Part shown: positions 52,745-61,796 of the stretch, piece by piece
How the letters are laid out: every line of letters starts with the position of its first letter
Numbering within the stretch: the stretch's first letter is position 1
NCBI GenBank assembly: GCA_937899415.1
Contig: CALBPI010000070.1
Coordinates: 1-64,000, forward strand
DNA length: 64,000 bases
Direction of reading: 5' to 3'
From: an uncultured Gammaproteobacteria bacterium
GTDB taxonomy: Bacteria; Pseudomonadota; Gammaproteobacteria; Steroidobacterales; Woeseiaceae
Made by a program: the position numbers and the translations under genes
The notes under the pieces: model-generated
Database searches by the model: none
The model's input: the letters and a program-made list of their open reading frames with translations, nothing else
What the model was told of the DNA's origin: nothing

Positions 52745-53509
52745 ATGTCGCAAGCCATTCTCAACGTCTTCACCATCTCCCACTACTGCGAGAAAGCGCG
52801 GTGGGCGTTTGACTATCTCGGCGTGCCTTACCGTGTGCAGGTGCTGGCACCGGGTGGGCACCTCAAGCTGGCACGAGAGCATGGACTGCGGCGCGGTGGC
52901 TTGCCGTTCTTGCTGACGGATGCGGGTCCCGTGCAGGGTTCGGCCGAAGTCGTGACCTGGGCCGAGCAGGCGGCGCCAGCTGATGGCCCTGTGCTCTCGA
53001 CAGACGCGACCCGCGACACCATTGCAGACATCGAACGCCGGCTCGACGAGGTTGCGGGCGTGCACTCACGTCGCCACTTTTACTCCGAAGCGATCCTGGC
53101 TCAGCCCAAGGCGGTGCGTTCGATCTTCTTGCGGGAGCAGCCACTGCTGCAGCGGCTCAAGCTGTTTGCTGCCTGGGGCACGATTTGCACACTGATGGCG
53201 CGCGGCATGGACCTGGGACCCGCGCAACGCAAGGACAGCCGAGACATTCTGGAACGTGAGTTCGATTGGCTCGACGGTTTGCTGTCAGACGGACGGCCGT
53301 ACCTGGCCGGCGACCAGTTCTCACGCGCAGACCTTACAGCGGCGAGTCTGCTGGCGCCCGCAGTGCGGCCGCCCGATCATCCCTTGCACGGCGTGATCGT
53401 GTCGCCGCCGCTGCATGACGCCGACGTCGCGCGCTGGGCGGAGCGCTCCACAGCGCGCTGGGTGTGCGCGATGTACGCGCAATACCGCGGCCAGAAGCCC
53501 GCTAGCTGA
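52745..53509 (+). CDS. Glutathione S-transferase-like protein
   Basis: The 254-residue protein starts at ATG 52745. The N-terminal thioredoxin-like domain (LNVFTISHYCEKARWAFDYLG, shortened to its Ser/Cys active-site turn SHYCEKARW) is followed by a helical domain with YLAGDQFSRADLTAASLLAP, the family N-capping and hydrophobic staple motif. The Cys14 area suggests a Cys-type or omega/beta-like GST. It sits after the spondin terminator and overlaps the UspA gene on the other strand by 8 bases. Confidence 0.87.
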   Translation: MSQAILNVFTISHYCEKARWAFDYLGVPYRVQVLAPGGHLKLAREHGLRRGGLPFLLTDAGPVQGSAEVVTWAEQAAPADGPVLSTDATRDTIADIERRLDEVAGVHSRRHFYSEAILAQPKAVRSIFLREQPLLQRLKLFAAWGTICTLMARGMDLGPAQRKDSRDILEREFDWLDGLLSDGRPYLAGDQFSRADLTAASLLAPAVRPPDHPLHGVIVSPPLHDADVARWAERSTARWVCAMYAQYRGQKPAS

Positions 53510-54428
53510 CGACGGGACTCAGGAAGCCCGGTGGCTTGACGGCCATGATGGCGCAGTCGATCCGCCCCAGGATGGCTTCGGCTGTGTTGCCGATGAAGTA
53601 GCCCGGAATCCCCGTGCGGCCAACGGTGCCCATGACGACTAGCTGTGCGTCGATGGTGGTCGCGAGCTGGGGTACCACGGCCCGTGCGGCGCCTTCGATC
53701 AGGTGGCGCTCGGGCTCATGCGCCCCGTCAAGCGAGGGGCAGTCTTTCGCGACCACGGCGGCGAGCCAGGTCTGGTGCACGGCGCGTTCGGCACGAACGA
53801 GCTCATCGACTTTGACGGCAGGCAGACCGGTCCGCGACGAGCGCAGCGTGTCCTCGCCCTGCAAGCGCCACGCGTGTGTGACGTGCAGACGCGCGCCTTC
53901 CATACTCGCGAGCGACGCGGCCATTTCCAGCAGCTGGCGGTTGAGGGCGTCGTTGCCGGTGTTCTCCGGGCGGTAATCGATTGCGACCAGGATGCGTTCG
54001 TACCGCGCGGGTCCGGCATCGCGAACCAGCCAGACGGGGCAGGGACACTTGCGCAGCAGTTTCTTGTCGAAAGGACCCAGTGTCTCAGCCGCCGATGCAG
54101 TCGGCTCCGTGGCTTTGATGACGAGGTCGTAACCGTGCACGACCACCGCGCGAATCACATCGATCGGCGTCGCACCCGCGATCAGTTGCGTGTGAATGTC
54201 CGGCAGGTAGTTGGGTGCTTGTGACACGAGGTGGCGCAGCTCTTCGCGCGTGACATTGGCGAGGGCCTCGCGCAACGCGTCGTTGGCGATGGGGCCGAGC
54301 TCTGGCGCCACGGCCACGACGGTGAGCTTGGCGCGATTGCGTGCGGCCAGAGAGGCAGCGCGATTCAGGGCGGCCTTATTGTCCGCATCGGGTTCGACGA
54401 TCAACGCGATGTTGGCGAATCGCTTCAT
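53502..54428 (-). CDS. Tandem universal stress protein (UspE-like)
   Basis: The 308-residue protein has two Usp domains: residues 1-140 (ANIALIVEPDADNKAALNRA, LVIKATEPT, KCPCPVWLVRDA) and 141-308 (RILVAIDYRPENTG, LEMAASLASMEGARLHVTHAW, LVVMGTVGRTGIPGYFIGNTAEAIL). The second half keeps the ATP-binding GTxGRxG-x9-GNT/AE motif; the first is degenerate. UspE-like proteins act in stress survival. The Kef-type antiporter gene follows upstream on the same strand. Confidence 0.92.
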   Translation of the reverse strand: MKRFANIALIVEPDADNKAALNRAASLAARNRAKLTVVAVAPELGPIANDALREALANVTREELRHLVSQAPNYLPDIHTQLIAGATPIDVIRAVVVHGYDLVIKATEPTASAAETLGPFDKKLLRKCPCPVWLVRDAGPARYERILVAIDYRPENTGNDALNRQLLEMAASLASMEGARLHVTHAWRLQGEDTLRSSRTGLPAVKVDELVRAERAVHQTWLAAVVAKDCPSLDGAHEPERHLIEGAARAVVPQLATTIDAQLVVMGTVGRTGIPGYFIGNTAEAILGRIDCAIMAVKPPGFLSPVVS

Positions 54429-54539
54429 GGTGTTGTCCTCAGGACAGTGTGCTCACCGTTATTGTCGCTCAACGTATGTCTTATTTAGGAGGCCTCTAAG
54501 TTCGCCTTTACCGAATAATCATTCGTTTGCCACGAAGCG

Positions 54540-56171
54540 TCAGGCGCCGGCGTTATCTTTCTGCGGCGTGGGCGAGACGTCGGCGAAGGCCTCCACGTGT
54601 GCGGCGAATGCCGTCCCGGCTTCGGTGTACATGTTGTAGACCGTACTGGCGCCATGCGCCCGCAACGCCTCGGCCTCGTCGGGCAGCTTTGCCAGAGCCG
54701 CCTTAAGTCCCCGGAATTCAGCCTCCTCAAGCCGGCGCAACACGGACAGCGTCGTGCGTAGCTTCGGCAGCGCCAGCAGGACCTGCTCCAGGCGGTGGGT
54801 CGCCTGGACACGGTCCCAGAAATCGGCGTCGCTGGGGTCGCCGAGCATGACGCGCCGGCCGGCTTCAACATGATTGCGTGCCGTCACAGGATCGATATCG
54901 ATCCCCACGACGGCGTCTCCAGCCGTGCGGCGCACCTCGTCATAGGCCGCGGTACCGACACCGCCCATGCCGACGATAACAATGCGCGCGTCGCCGATGT
55001 CCAGCAGCCGATCATCGGGCAGACGTTCGACGTGTTGGTAGCGCCGCAGTGCGTGCCCGAACCGAACGTAGAGTGCGTGCGTGCGTGTATTGAGCAGGGC
55101 GGCGAGCACGAAGGACAGCGACAGCGAAACGGCGATCACAGCGAGCCATTGCGCGCCGATGAGACCCAGCGAGGCGCCGATAGCAGCCACGATGAGCCCG
55201 AACTCACTGTAGTTCGCGAGATTGGTGGCCGCCAGCAGCGCGGTGCGCGCACGCAGACGAAAGCGCGTGAGCAGCATGAAGAACCCGGTTGCCTTGAGTA
55301 GCACAAATGGCGTGAGCGCTGCGCCGATGAGCGCCGTCTCGGCATTGAGCCCGCCCCCGAGACCGATCGAGACAAAGAACGCGACCAGGAAGAGGTCCTT
55401 GAATCCCAGCATGCGTTTGGCGAGCTCATCGGCCTTGGGATGATTGGCAATGAGCACGCCCAGCACGAGTGCGCCCAGGTCGCCCTTGAGTTGCACAAGC
55501 TCGAAGACCTCGGCGCCGCCCAACGCAAGCAAAAAACCGTACAGCACCATGAGTTCGCCGTAGCCCACGCGGTCGAGCAGTGCCGTCAGCACACGCCGCA
55601 GCGGGATCAGGATCAGAAGCAGCAGCGCCAGTGCGGAGGGCAGCTTGCCCGACGATACGGCCAGAAAAACAACGGCCGCAATGTCCTGGATGATCAGGAT
55701 GCCGATGGCCACCTGACCGTGCAGGGCATTCATTTCGCCGCGTGCTTCGAGTGCCTTGACGGCAAAGACGGTGCTCGAAAAGGACAGCGCGAAGGCCAGT
55801 AGCGCAACGCCGGGCGTATGCAGTCCGTCAAAGACACCGAGCCCTGTCATCGCGAGCAACAGAATGCCGACAGCCGCCACGGCAACGGTCGTGATCATGT
55901 GGACGCTGCCCACAAGCCAGACCTGCGGCCGGGATAGCGTACTCAAGTGGATCTTGAGCCCGACCGTGAATAGCAGCAGCGTGATACCGAGGTCGGAGAG
56001 CTCCTCAATGAGTGGACCTGTGGCCACGCCTTGTGTGGCGAGCATGAAGCCGGCGGCCAGGTAGCCGACCAGGGGTGGCAGGCGCAGCCATTGCGCTGCG
56101 AACCCGAGCGCAAACGCAAGTGCGAGGACGGAGACGTCCCCGAGATTGACGGCTACCCACTCGAAGTCCAT
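54540..56171 (-). CDS. Kef-type monovalent cation/proton antiporter
   Basis: The 543-residue protein has a CPA2 antiporter domain (residues about 8-375; ten or more helices, with the conserved VAIGILIIQDIAAVV ion-binding helix and GALVLGVLIANHP) and a C-terminal Rossmann TrkA-N domain (RIVIVGMGGVGTAAYDEV, residues about 410-530). The layout is that of YbaL/KefB-like proteins. Start ATG 56171 fits the first helix. It probably exports K+ or balances pH. A hairpin at 56217-56253 precedes it. Confidence 0.9.
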   Translation of the reverse strand: MDFEWVAVNLGDVSVLALAFALGFAAQWLRLPPLVGYLAAGFMLATQGVATGPLIEELSDLGITLLLFTVGLKIHLSTLSRPQVWLVGSVHMITTVAVAAVGILLLAMTGLGVFDGLHTPGVALLAFALSFSSTVFAVKALEARGEMNALHGQVAIGILIIQDIAAVVFLAVSSGKLPSALALLLLILIPLRRVLTALLDRVGYGELMVLYGFLLALGGAEVFELVQLKGDLGALVLGVLIANHPKADELAKRMLGFKDLFLVAFFVSIGLGGGLNAETALIGAALTPFVLLKATGFFMLLTRFRLRARTALLAATNLANYSEFGLIVAAIGASLGLIGAQWLAVIAVSLSLSFVLAALLNTRTHALYVRFGHALRRYQHVERLPDDRLLDIGDARIVIVGMGGVGTAAYDEVRRTAGDAVVGIDIDPVTARNHVEAGRRVMLGDPSDADFWDRVQATHRLEQVLLALPKLRTTLSVLRRLEEAEFRGLKAALAKLPDEAEALRAHGASTVYNMYTEAGTAFAAHVEAFADVSPTPQKDNAGA

Positions 56172-56216
56172 GGCGGGCGCCAGCTTACCGCACCCCTGAC
56201 TGGGGCGTTGACAGTA

Positions 56217-56253
56217 CACCGCCGCGGCGAGTGGGGGTCTCGCCGCGGCGGTG
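56217..56253. terminator. 15-bp stem-loop after the MddA-like operon
   Basis: CACCGCCGCGGCGAG (56217-56231) pairs perfectly with CTCGCCGCGGCGGTG (56239-56253) around a 7-base loop. On the minus strand it starts 8 bases after the stop of the 45-residue membrane protein. No T run follows, so it may act with Rho or as an RNA-protecting hairpin. Confidence 0.6.
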
Positions 56254-56261
56254 CGTGGGGC

Positions 56262-56399
56262 TCAGAGCAAGTGGTAAAAGACCACAGGGGCGGCCATCCA
56301 GAGCAGGCCCTTGATGAAAAAGAACCAAAAGCCGATGGCGCCGAAGCGTTTCAGCCAGGCGGGCAAGGGCCGCCCATCGGCCATCGTCGCGGCCGTCAT
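56262..56399 (-). CDS. 45-residue single-pass membrane protein
   Basis: This short frame (start ATG 56399, stop 56262-56264) overlaps the stop of the methyltransferase gene by 4 bases (ATGA) and encodes a 45-residue protein. It has a polar N-terminus (TAATMADGRPLPAWLKRFG) and one hydrophobic helix (IGFWFFFIKGLLWMAAPVVF). The coupling and good hydrophobic pattern support a real small protein. I recognise no named family; it may be a partner of the membrane methyltransferase. Confidence 0.7.
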   Translation of the reverse strand: MTAATMADGRPLPAWLKRFGAIGFWFFFIKGLLWMAAPVVFYHLL

Positions 56400-57166
56400 T
56401 GCCGCGCCTCGGCCAGCGTGCTCTCACTGGCGCGACGGAACAGGCGCCTGATTGAGGGTATGAGCGCGGGGACACGCTTCTTGTAGTCCCTGTATTCCGG
56501 GTGTGCGTTGGTGAGATCGCGTTCCTCGAACTGAATTGCCACGAGGATGTAACCGGTGGTGAGCAGGGCGAAAACGAGGTGTGCGACCGTCATGACGGGC
56601 GTGGCCCAGAAGATGATCAGCCAGCCGACGTAGATCGGATGACGCACAACGCGATAGATCGCGGGCTGTACGAACTTGAGCGGCTCGGGCTCACGGCCGC
56701 GGAATGCCGCCCAGCTCTGGCGCAGGCCGAACAGGTCGAAGTGATTAATGGCGAAGGTGGCGTAGAGCAGGATCGTCCAGCCGAGGCCGCACAGACCCCA
56801 GGCGATGGCCTGACCCGTCGGATTCGATATCGACCAAATGACGCCGCCCATGGGCTCCCAGAGCGCGAACAAGAGGAACATCGCGAGGCTCGAGAAGAGA
56901 ACGTACGTGCTGCGCTCGGCGGCGGCAGGCACGACGCGTGTCCACCAGCGCTTGAAGGCCGGCCGCGCCATGACGCTGTGCTGTACCGCGAAGATGCCCA
57001 GCAACAGGGCGTTAATGAACAGGGCCGTACCCAGGGGGGCTTCAGGCACCGAATCAATCGATTTTGGTACGATGAAATTGCCGATGAAGCCAATCGCGTA
57101 CAGGAAAGACGCGAAAAAGACGGCGTAGCTGAACAGGCCGTAGGCCAGGAATGCAATGCGTTTCAT
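56396..57166 (-). CDS. MddA/NnrU-like membrane methyltransferase
   Basis: The 256-residue protein has six or so membrane helices and the isoprenylcysteine-methyltransferase-like C-terminal motif (YRVVRHPIYVGWLIIFWATP, then AIQFEERDL, EYRDYKKRVPALIP). The N-terminal half (FAVQHSVMARPAFKRWW, ERSTYVLFSSLAMFLLFALWEP) is characteristic of MddA, the methanethiol S-methyltransferase that makes dimethyl sulfide, and of NnrU-related proteins. I lean to MddA but the substrate is not proven by sequence. Start ATG 57166. A 10-bp palindrome AAAGCGCTTT lies at 57211-57220 upstream. Confidence 0.78.
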   Translation of the reverse strand: MKRIAFLAYGLFSYAVFFASFLYAIGFIGNFIVPKSIDSVPEAPLGTALFINALLLGIFAVQHSVMARPAFKRWWTRVVPAAAERSTYVLFSSLAMFLLFALWEPMGGVIWSISNPTGQAIAWGLCGLGWTILLYATFAINHFDLFGLRQSWAAFRGREPEPLKFVQPAIYRVVRHPIYVGWLIIFWATPVMTVAHLVFALLTTGYILVAIQFEERDLTNAHPEYRDYKKRVPALIPSIRRLFRRASESTLAEARQ

Positions 57167-57321
57167 GTCGTTGTCCTCTTTGTCGGTTGTTTGCGTTAAC
57201 TGTTGATAACAAAGCGCTTTTGAAGCGTGGGGACAGTGTGGGTCAGGCCCGGTCACCAGTCATGACCAGCCTCTGACCCTTTGCTGACGGTGTGATGACC
57301 GATGGCTGATCGAGGCGTGGG

Positions 57322-59694
57322 GTGACAGAAACGGGGTCAGCGCGCTACCGGTTCGGGGACTGCGAACTCGATGTCGGTACACGGGAATTGAGAAGGGGTG
57401 GCGAGCCTGTGCCCCTGCAGCCGCGCGTGTTCGACTTGCTCGTGTTCCTCATCGAGCAGCGCCATCGCGCCGTAGACAAGGACGAGATTCAGGACGCCGT
57501 CTGGGCCCCCATGATCGTCTCCGAGACGGCGCTCACGCGCGCGATCATGAAAGCGCGTCGGGTCGTGGGCGACGACGCTGACACCCAGAGGGCCATCCGC
57601 ACGGTGCATGGCCACGGCTACCAATTCGTAGCGCCACTCGCGGACGCGGGGGCGCCGCCTGAAATCGAGGCGCCGCCAGAAGCGGTAGAGCCCGTTGCCG
57701 CGGCAGCAGGCCCACGCCGGGCGGGACTGGCGCTGGCGGCCCTGACGATCGTGGCCATTGTCGCTGTCGCGCTCTGGCCCAGTGCGCCCGGCGATGCGGC
57801 TGCCGTTCGCGTGGCCGTTCTGCCTATCGCGAATGACACCGGTGATGCCGAGTACGATTGGGCACGGCTGGGCCTGATGGGCCTCGCCCATGACTACTTC
57901 ACCGATATCGATGTCGTTGACACGGTGGCGACCTCGGATGTGGTGCGTTTTGTCGACAACTCGGGATGGTCGGGTGCTATCGACAGCCCTGACGCGCTGG
58001 ATCAGGCGGCCCGATTGCGCCGCGCGTTTGGCGCGAGCCATGTCCTGTTTGCGTCGCTCGAGGCGCACGTGGGCGGCTTGCGATTGAGCTATACGCTTGT
58101 GGGCGCCTCTGGCCCACGCGCCGAGACGACCATGGTGTCGTCGCAAAGTACGCCACTCGTGCGTGGCATGGTCACGGGCGTCAGCAACTTGCTCGGGGGG
58201 CGCCGCTACGCGCCCGATGGCGTGACGGAAGCCATCGACCAAGACCCGTTCATCAACGAGGCCTACGCCCGCGCCGTGGCTACGGCGCTTGAGGGACGAT
58301 GTGCTGAGGCCGCACCGCTATTTGATGTCGTGCTGGCACGCAATGAGGCACTGGATCGCGCGCGCATGCTGGGTGCGGGCTGCAGGTTTGAGCTTGGGGA
58401 GTCGGCCGTGGCACAGGCCGCGTTCGAGGAACTGTTGCAGCGCGACAGTGTCGCGGCCGACGCCGGGCTGCGCGCTGAGGTGTTGCAGCGCCTGGGCAAG
58501 CTGCACCACCGCGGTGGTCGCCACGACGAAGCCGAGTCGGCCTATAACGAAAGTCGTGCAACCGCCGAAGCCGCCGGGGACAAGGAAGCGCTGGGTCGTG
58601 CGCTGATCTCGGCTGCTGTACTGGCCAAGGACCGGCGTCAGTTCGATACCGCGCGCGATCTGCTGTCGCATGCGACGCTTGAGTTTCGGCAGCTCGAATG
58701 GCAGGTGTTGCCGGGCCAAATCGCCTCAACGCTCGCCAACATCGCGATGAATGATGGCGCGCTGGATGCCGCCGAGCAGCATCTCGACGACGCACTGGCG
58801 AGCTTCCGTGCGTTGGGCGATCGCGCCAACGAAGCCAAGATGCTCAACAACTATGGCTTCCTGCGTCGTCTGCAGGGTCGCTTCAGCGAGGCGGAGCCGC
58901 TGCACTTGCAGTCACTCGAGATCCGCCGTGAGATTGGCGACCGCGTGGGGCAGGGCCGGATCCTCAACTTCCTGTCGATCCTCTACCAACGCGAAGGGCG
59001 GCACGAGGACGCGCTTACCGCGGCCGATGAGGCCGTTACGATTGCGCGTGAAGCTGACGATCAGTTGTTCCTGGCGACGGGCCTGGCGCAGCGCGGCGCT
59101 GCAGAGCGCGCGCTGCAGCGCTATGAGACCTCAATCGCCACCTACGCCGAGGCGGGCGATATCTTCATGCAGATTGAAGATGTATCCCGCGCGCTGCAGG
59201 TGCGGTTGCGGCTTGCACGCATCGACATCGAACGCGGTGATACCGACAGCGCAGGGATACGCGTTGCCGACGTGCTCGACACGGCGCTGGCGGCCGATCT
59301 GCCGGAGCCGGCTATTGAAGCGATGCGCTACGCGGGCGATTTGGCGTGGAAAGAGGATGATACGGCAACGGCGCGCGACTATTTCGAACGCGGCTTGGCG
59401 CATGTCGAGCAGACGGGTTTCGAGAGCATGCGCTATCCGCTCGCCCAGCGTCTAGCGTCGATCTACCTCGATGTGGGCGAGCTGGATGAGGCGGCTTCAA
59501 TGCTTGGGTTCCTCGTGGAGCAGGAACCCAGCGTCTATAACCTGACCCTACAAGCGCGGTACGCGCACCTGACCGGGGACGCGGCGCAGGCCGTGACCTT
59601 TATGTCGGAAGCCAAGACGCTCGCTGGCGACGCCTGGGCCGAGGACAACGAACAGCTGTTGACAGAGTACCGAACGCTGGCCGCGCAGCGATGA
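57322..59694 (+). CDS. CadC-like transmembrane regulator with TPR sensor
   Basis: The 790-residue protein starts at GTG 57322. It has an OmpR-type winged helix (RFGDCELDVGTRELRRGGE, LLVFLIEQRHRAVDKDEI, AIRTVHGHGYQFVAPL; residues about 8-105), one membrane helix (LALAALTIVAIVAVALW, about 136-152), a TolB/FlgO-like segment (VRVAVLPIANDTGDAEYDW) and about ten TPR repeats (370-780). This is the CadC/ToxR plan with a periplasmic TPR sensor that binds proteins or peptides. The target genes are unknown; no operon partners are seen. Confidence 0.88.
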   Translation: MTETGSARYRFGDCELDVGTRELRRGGEPVPLQPRVFDLLVFLIEQRHRAVDKDEIQDAVWAPMIVSETALTRAIMKARRVVGDDADTQRAIRTVHGHGYQFVAPLADAGAPPEIEAPPEAVEPVAAAAGPRRAGLALAALTIVAIVAVALWPSAPGDAAAVRVAVLPIANDTGDAEYDWARLGLMGLAHDYFTDIDVVDTVATSDVVRFVDNSGWSGAIDSPDALDQAARLRRAFGASHVLFASLEAHVGGLRLSYTLVGASGPRAETTMVSSQSTPLVRGMVTGVSNLLGGRRYAPDGVTEAIDQDPFINEAYARAVATALEGRCAEAAPLFDVVLARNEALDRARMLGAGCRFELGESAVAQAAFEELLQRDSVAADAGLRAEVLQRLGKLHHRGGRHDEAESAYNESRATAEAAGDKEALGRALISAAVLAKDRRQFDTARDLLSHATLEFRQLEWQVLPGQIASTLANIAMNDGALDAAEQHLDDALASFRALGDRANEAKMLNNYGFLRRLQGRFSEAEPLHLQSLEIRREIGDRVGQGRILNFLSILYQREGRHEDALTAADEAVTIAREADDQLFLATGLAQRGAAERALQRYETSIATYAEAGDIFMQIEDVSRALQVRLRLARIDIERGDTDSAGIRVADVLDTALAADLPEPAIEAMRYAGDLAWKEDDTATARDYFERGLAHVEQTGFESMRYPLAQRLASIYLDVGELDEAASMLGFLVEQEPSVYNLTLQARYAHLTGDAAQAVTFMSEAKTLAGDAWAEDNEQLLTEYRTLAAQR

Positions 59695-59695
59695 A

Positions 59696-60364
59696 CTAGG
59701 CGCGTGCCGTCGCCGCTGCCAACACAAAGTCGAACTCAGCAATCAAACCGCCGTCCTCGAGCGCCGTCATTTTCATGAGTAGCCGCTCATCGTAGATGCT
59801 GTCGTCGGCGTTGCCAGCTTCGCCCGGGAAATAGAGCTGCGTGGTGAGTTGCGCCGTGCCCGGACCTTGCAGCTTCACGTGAATGTGAGGTGTGCGGCTG
59901 ATGCCGAAATCCGTGTAGGGAGCCGGCTTGATGGTCTCTACGCGGAACCGGCCTTGCGCGTCGGTGAACTGGTGGCCGCGCAACGTGAAGCCCTTGTTGT
60001 CATAGATGCCGTCGGCATCGCAGCTCCACACATCGATCACAGCACCCGCGACGGGCCGGCAGTCCGTGGTCAGAATCCTTCCTGCAATTAAAAGCGCCTG
60101 GCCCGCTGTGCCGGACTCGCGCAGGTTTGCCCGCTTTGGCGTGTTTGGCGTGTAGTAGGGCCCCTGGGTTTGCGCACGCGTCGCTGCGCTGTCTTTGCAG
60201 GCGGGCGTGGGCGCAAGCAGTCCTGCGGACTCCGGATAGGCGTAGCCGTGGTCGGTCTCGCGCGTTTTCGCGAATAGCCACGCTGCGCCGCCGGCCGCCG
60301 TTGCGGTCACAACCCCTGCAGCTCCGCCGACGCATTTGATGAGGCGGCGACGATTGAGACTCAT
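59696..60364 (-). CDS. Intradiol ring-cleavage dioxygenase-like protein
   Basis: The 222-residue protein has a Tat-like signal (LNRRRLIKCVGGAAG, then AAGGAAWLFA). The mature part matches the protocatechuate/catechol dioxygenase core: QGPYYTP (Tyr ligand), LIAGRILTTDCRPVAGAVIDVW, CDADGIYDN (second Tyr), and RTPHIHVKL (two His) for Fe(III). It is shorter than catalytic beta subunits and exported, which fits the large group of secreted intradiol-like proteins whose substrates are mostly unknown. Converges with the CadC-like gene. Confidence 0.85.
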   Translation of the reverse strand: MSLNRRRLIKCVGGAAGVVTATAAGGAAWLFAKTRETDHGYAYPESAGLLAPTPACKDSAATRAQTQGPYYTPNTPKRANLRESGTAGQALLIAGRILTTDCRPVAGAVIDVWSCDADGIYDNKGFTLRGHQFTDAQGRFRVETIKPAPYTDFGISRTPHIHVKLQGPGTAQLTTQLYFPGEAGNADDSIYDERLLMKMTALEDGGLIAEFDFVLAAATARA

Positions 60365-60448
60365 GAGGTATAGCTCCCGGAAATGGCGCGTTCATGCCAT
60401 GACGAACAGGCTAACACGCTGACCTTCGGATTCGAGTGCTGTGTCACG

Positions 60449-60476
60449 TGCACACCTGCGTTTCAGCACGTATCAT
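60449..60476 (+). promoter_or_regulatory. Candidate promoter of the DUF6607 gene
   Basis: TGCACA (60449-60454) and TATCAT (60471-60476) are 16 bases apart and resemble a sigma-70 pair. The expected transcription start falls inside the Fur-type box, which would explain repression. Confidence 0.4.
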
Positions 60477-60479
60477 CTT

Positions 60480-60498
60480 AATGAGAATGGTTCTTATT
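60480..60498. promoter_or_regulatory. Fur-type operator
   Basis: AATGAGAATGGTTCTTATT is a near-perfect inverted repeat that matches the common gammaproteobacterial Fur box AATGAGAAT-n-ATTCTCATT in 17 of 19 places. It lies 50 bases before the DUF6607 gene and just after the candidate -10 element, so iron should repress that gene. Confidence 0.7.
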
Positions 60499-60547
60499 CG
60501 CGTTGCATTCGGCATGACGTCGACAGCTGCACGCAGGGAGCGCACAC

Positions 60548-61726
60548 ATGACCCTATTTCGAATTCTGTTTTTGAGTGTTCTGACGCTGGCCCTGAGCGC
60601 CTGCGCAACGACGGAAGCCCCGGAGGCGCCAGCGGTCGCTGACGCTGAGCCGGAGGCGACCAGGCCGACGACCGAACGACAGTTCACCTTCAGTTGGTCG
60701 TTCGTCGATGGCGATGCCATGGCGCCGCGCGGCGGCATGACAACGGGCACGCCCGTGTCACTGGACACGGCGCCAGGTGTCGCCTGGGCGGCGTTGCAGG
60801 CGCCAGAATTAACTGCGCAGGAGCGCGACCGCCGCGCTATCGTCGCCATGGCGGGCGGCTATCGCGCAAGTTTCGACTTCATCGAAACAGCGGGCTTTAC
60901 GTCGGACTACGAACCGTCTCGCCCCTACCGGTCCTGGGGCACCGAAAAAGTGTACGTCGTTGCCGATACGCCCGACTTCGTCAGCCTCCAGCATATTCTC
61001 GTGATGTTCATGGTGGGTGAGAACGGCGAGACGATGGGGCCGTTCGTCATCAAGCACTGGCGTCAGGACTGGCAGTTCGAACCTGAGACCTTTCATGAGT
61101 ACCAGGGCGGAGACAGCTGGGCCAGAACCGAGATGGATGCAGAAACCGCGCGTGGCAGCTGGAGCCAGACCGTGTGGCAGGTGGACGATTCGCCGCGCTA
61201 CGCCACGATCGGACGCTGGCAGCACGATGCGGCCATGTCCTTCTGGGAAGGCGAGGCCACGCTGCGACCGCTGCCGCGACGTGAGTACAGCGTGCGCGAC
61301 GATTACGACGTACTGCGCGCCGTAAATCGTCACATCATCACGCCGACAGGTTGGGTGCACGAAGAGCAAAACGACAAGCTCGTGATGGGCGACGTGCCGC
61401 GCATCATCGCGCGCGAGGCCGGTCTCAATCGCTACGAGCGCATCACTGATCATGATTTCACCGCTGGCGACGAATACTGGGAGACGACCGCTGCATTCTG
61501 GGCGGATGTGCGAGCGTCCTGGCAACGCGTCCACGACGAGCACGATGCATTCGTGTTCAAGGCACAGGCCGATGACGGCATTCTGTTCGGCAAGCTCTTT
61601 GAGTACGCCGGAAAGCTGGAGGCTGATGGCGACTACAACGCAAGCGCCGCGCAGTCGTTTATTGATGCCGCAATGGCGGCACACCTCTCATTGGATGGGT
61701 CAGCCGAGGCGACCGCAGGGTACTGA
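60548..61726 (+). CDS. DUF6607-family lipoprotein, iron-repressed
   Basis: The 392-residue protein has a lipobox (TLALSAC, Cys18), a Pro/Glu/Ala spacer, and a conserved body: RASFDFIETAGFTSDYEPS, SWGTEKVYVVADTPDFVSLQH shortened, FVIKHWRQDWQFEP, YEYWETTAAFWADVRASW-like end. It matches the DUF6607 group, which is of unknown function. The Fur-type box upstream suggests a role in iron acquisition. It stands alone, between the intradiol gene and SorA. Confidence 0.8.
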   Translation: MTLFRILFLSVLTLALSACATTEAPEAPAVADAEPEATRPTTERQFTFSWSFVDGDAMAPRGGMTTGTPVSLDTAPGVAWAALQAPELTAQERDRRAIVAMAGGYRASFDFIETAGFTSDYEPSRPYRSWGTEKVYVVADTPDFVSLQHILVMFMVGENGETMGPFVIKHWRQDWQFEPETFHEYQGGDSWARTEMDAETARGSWSQTVWQVDDSPRYATIGRWQHDAAMSFWEGEATLRPLPRREYSVRDDYDVLRAVNRHIITPTGWVHEEQNDKLVMGDVPRIIAREAGLNRYERITDHDFTAGDEYWETTAAFWADVRASWQRVHDEHDAFVFKAQADDGILFGKLFEYAGKLEADGDYNASAAQSFIDAAMAAHLSLDGSAEATAGY

Positions 61727-61796
61727 TTCGGGGTCGTGCCGTTCTCCGACCTGGCGTTCGCGGTAACATTCGGGTCTGGATCGAACGGACGGCACG

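Noticed and set aside
54485-54499. Near-palindrome TTAGGAGGCCTCTAA between the UspA and Kef-type genes
   Set aside because: One mismatch pair and no T run; not convincing as a terminator or an operator.
57201-57209. DnaA-box-like TGTTGATAA
   Set aside because: A single near-match with one mismatch and no dnaA, dnaN or AT-rich unwinding region nearby; no sign of an origin.
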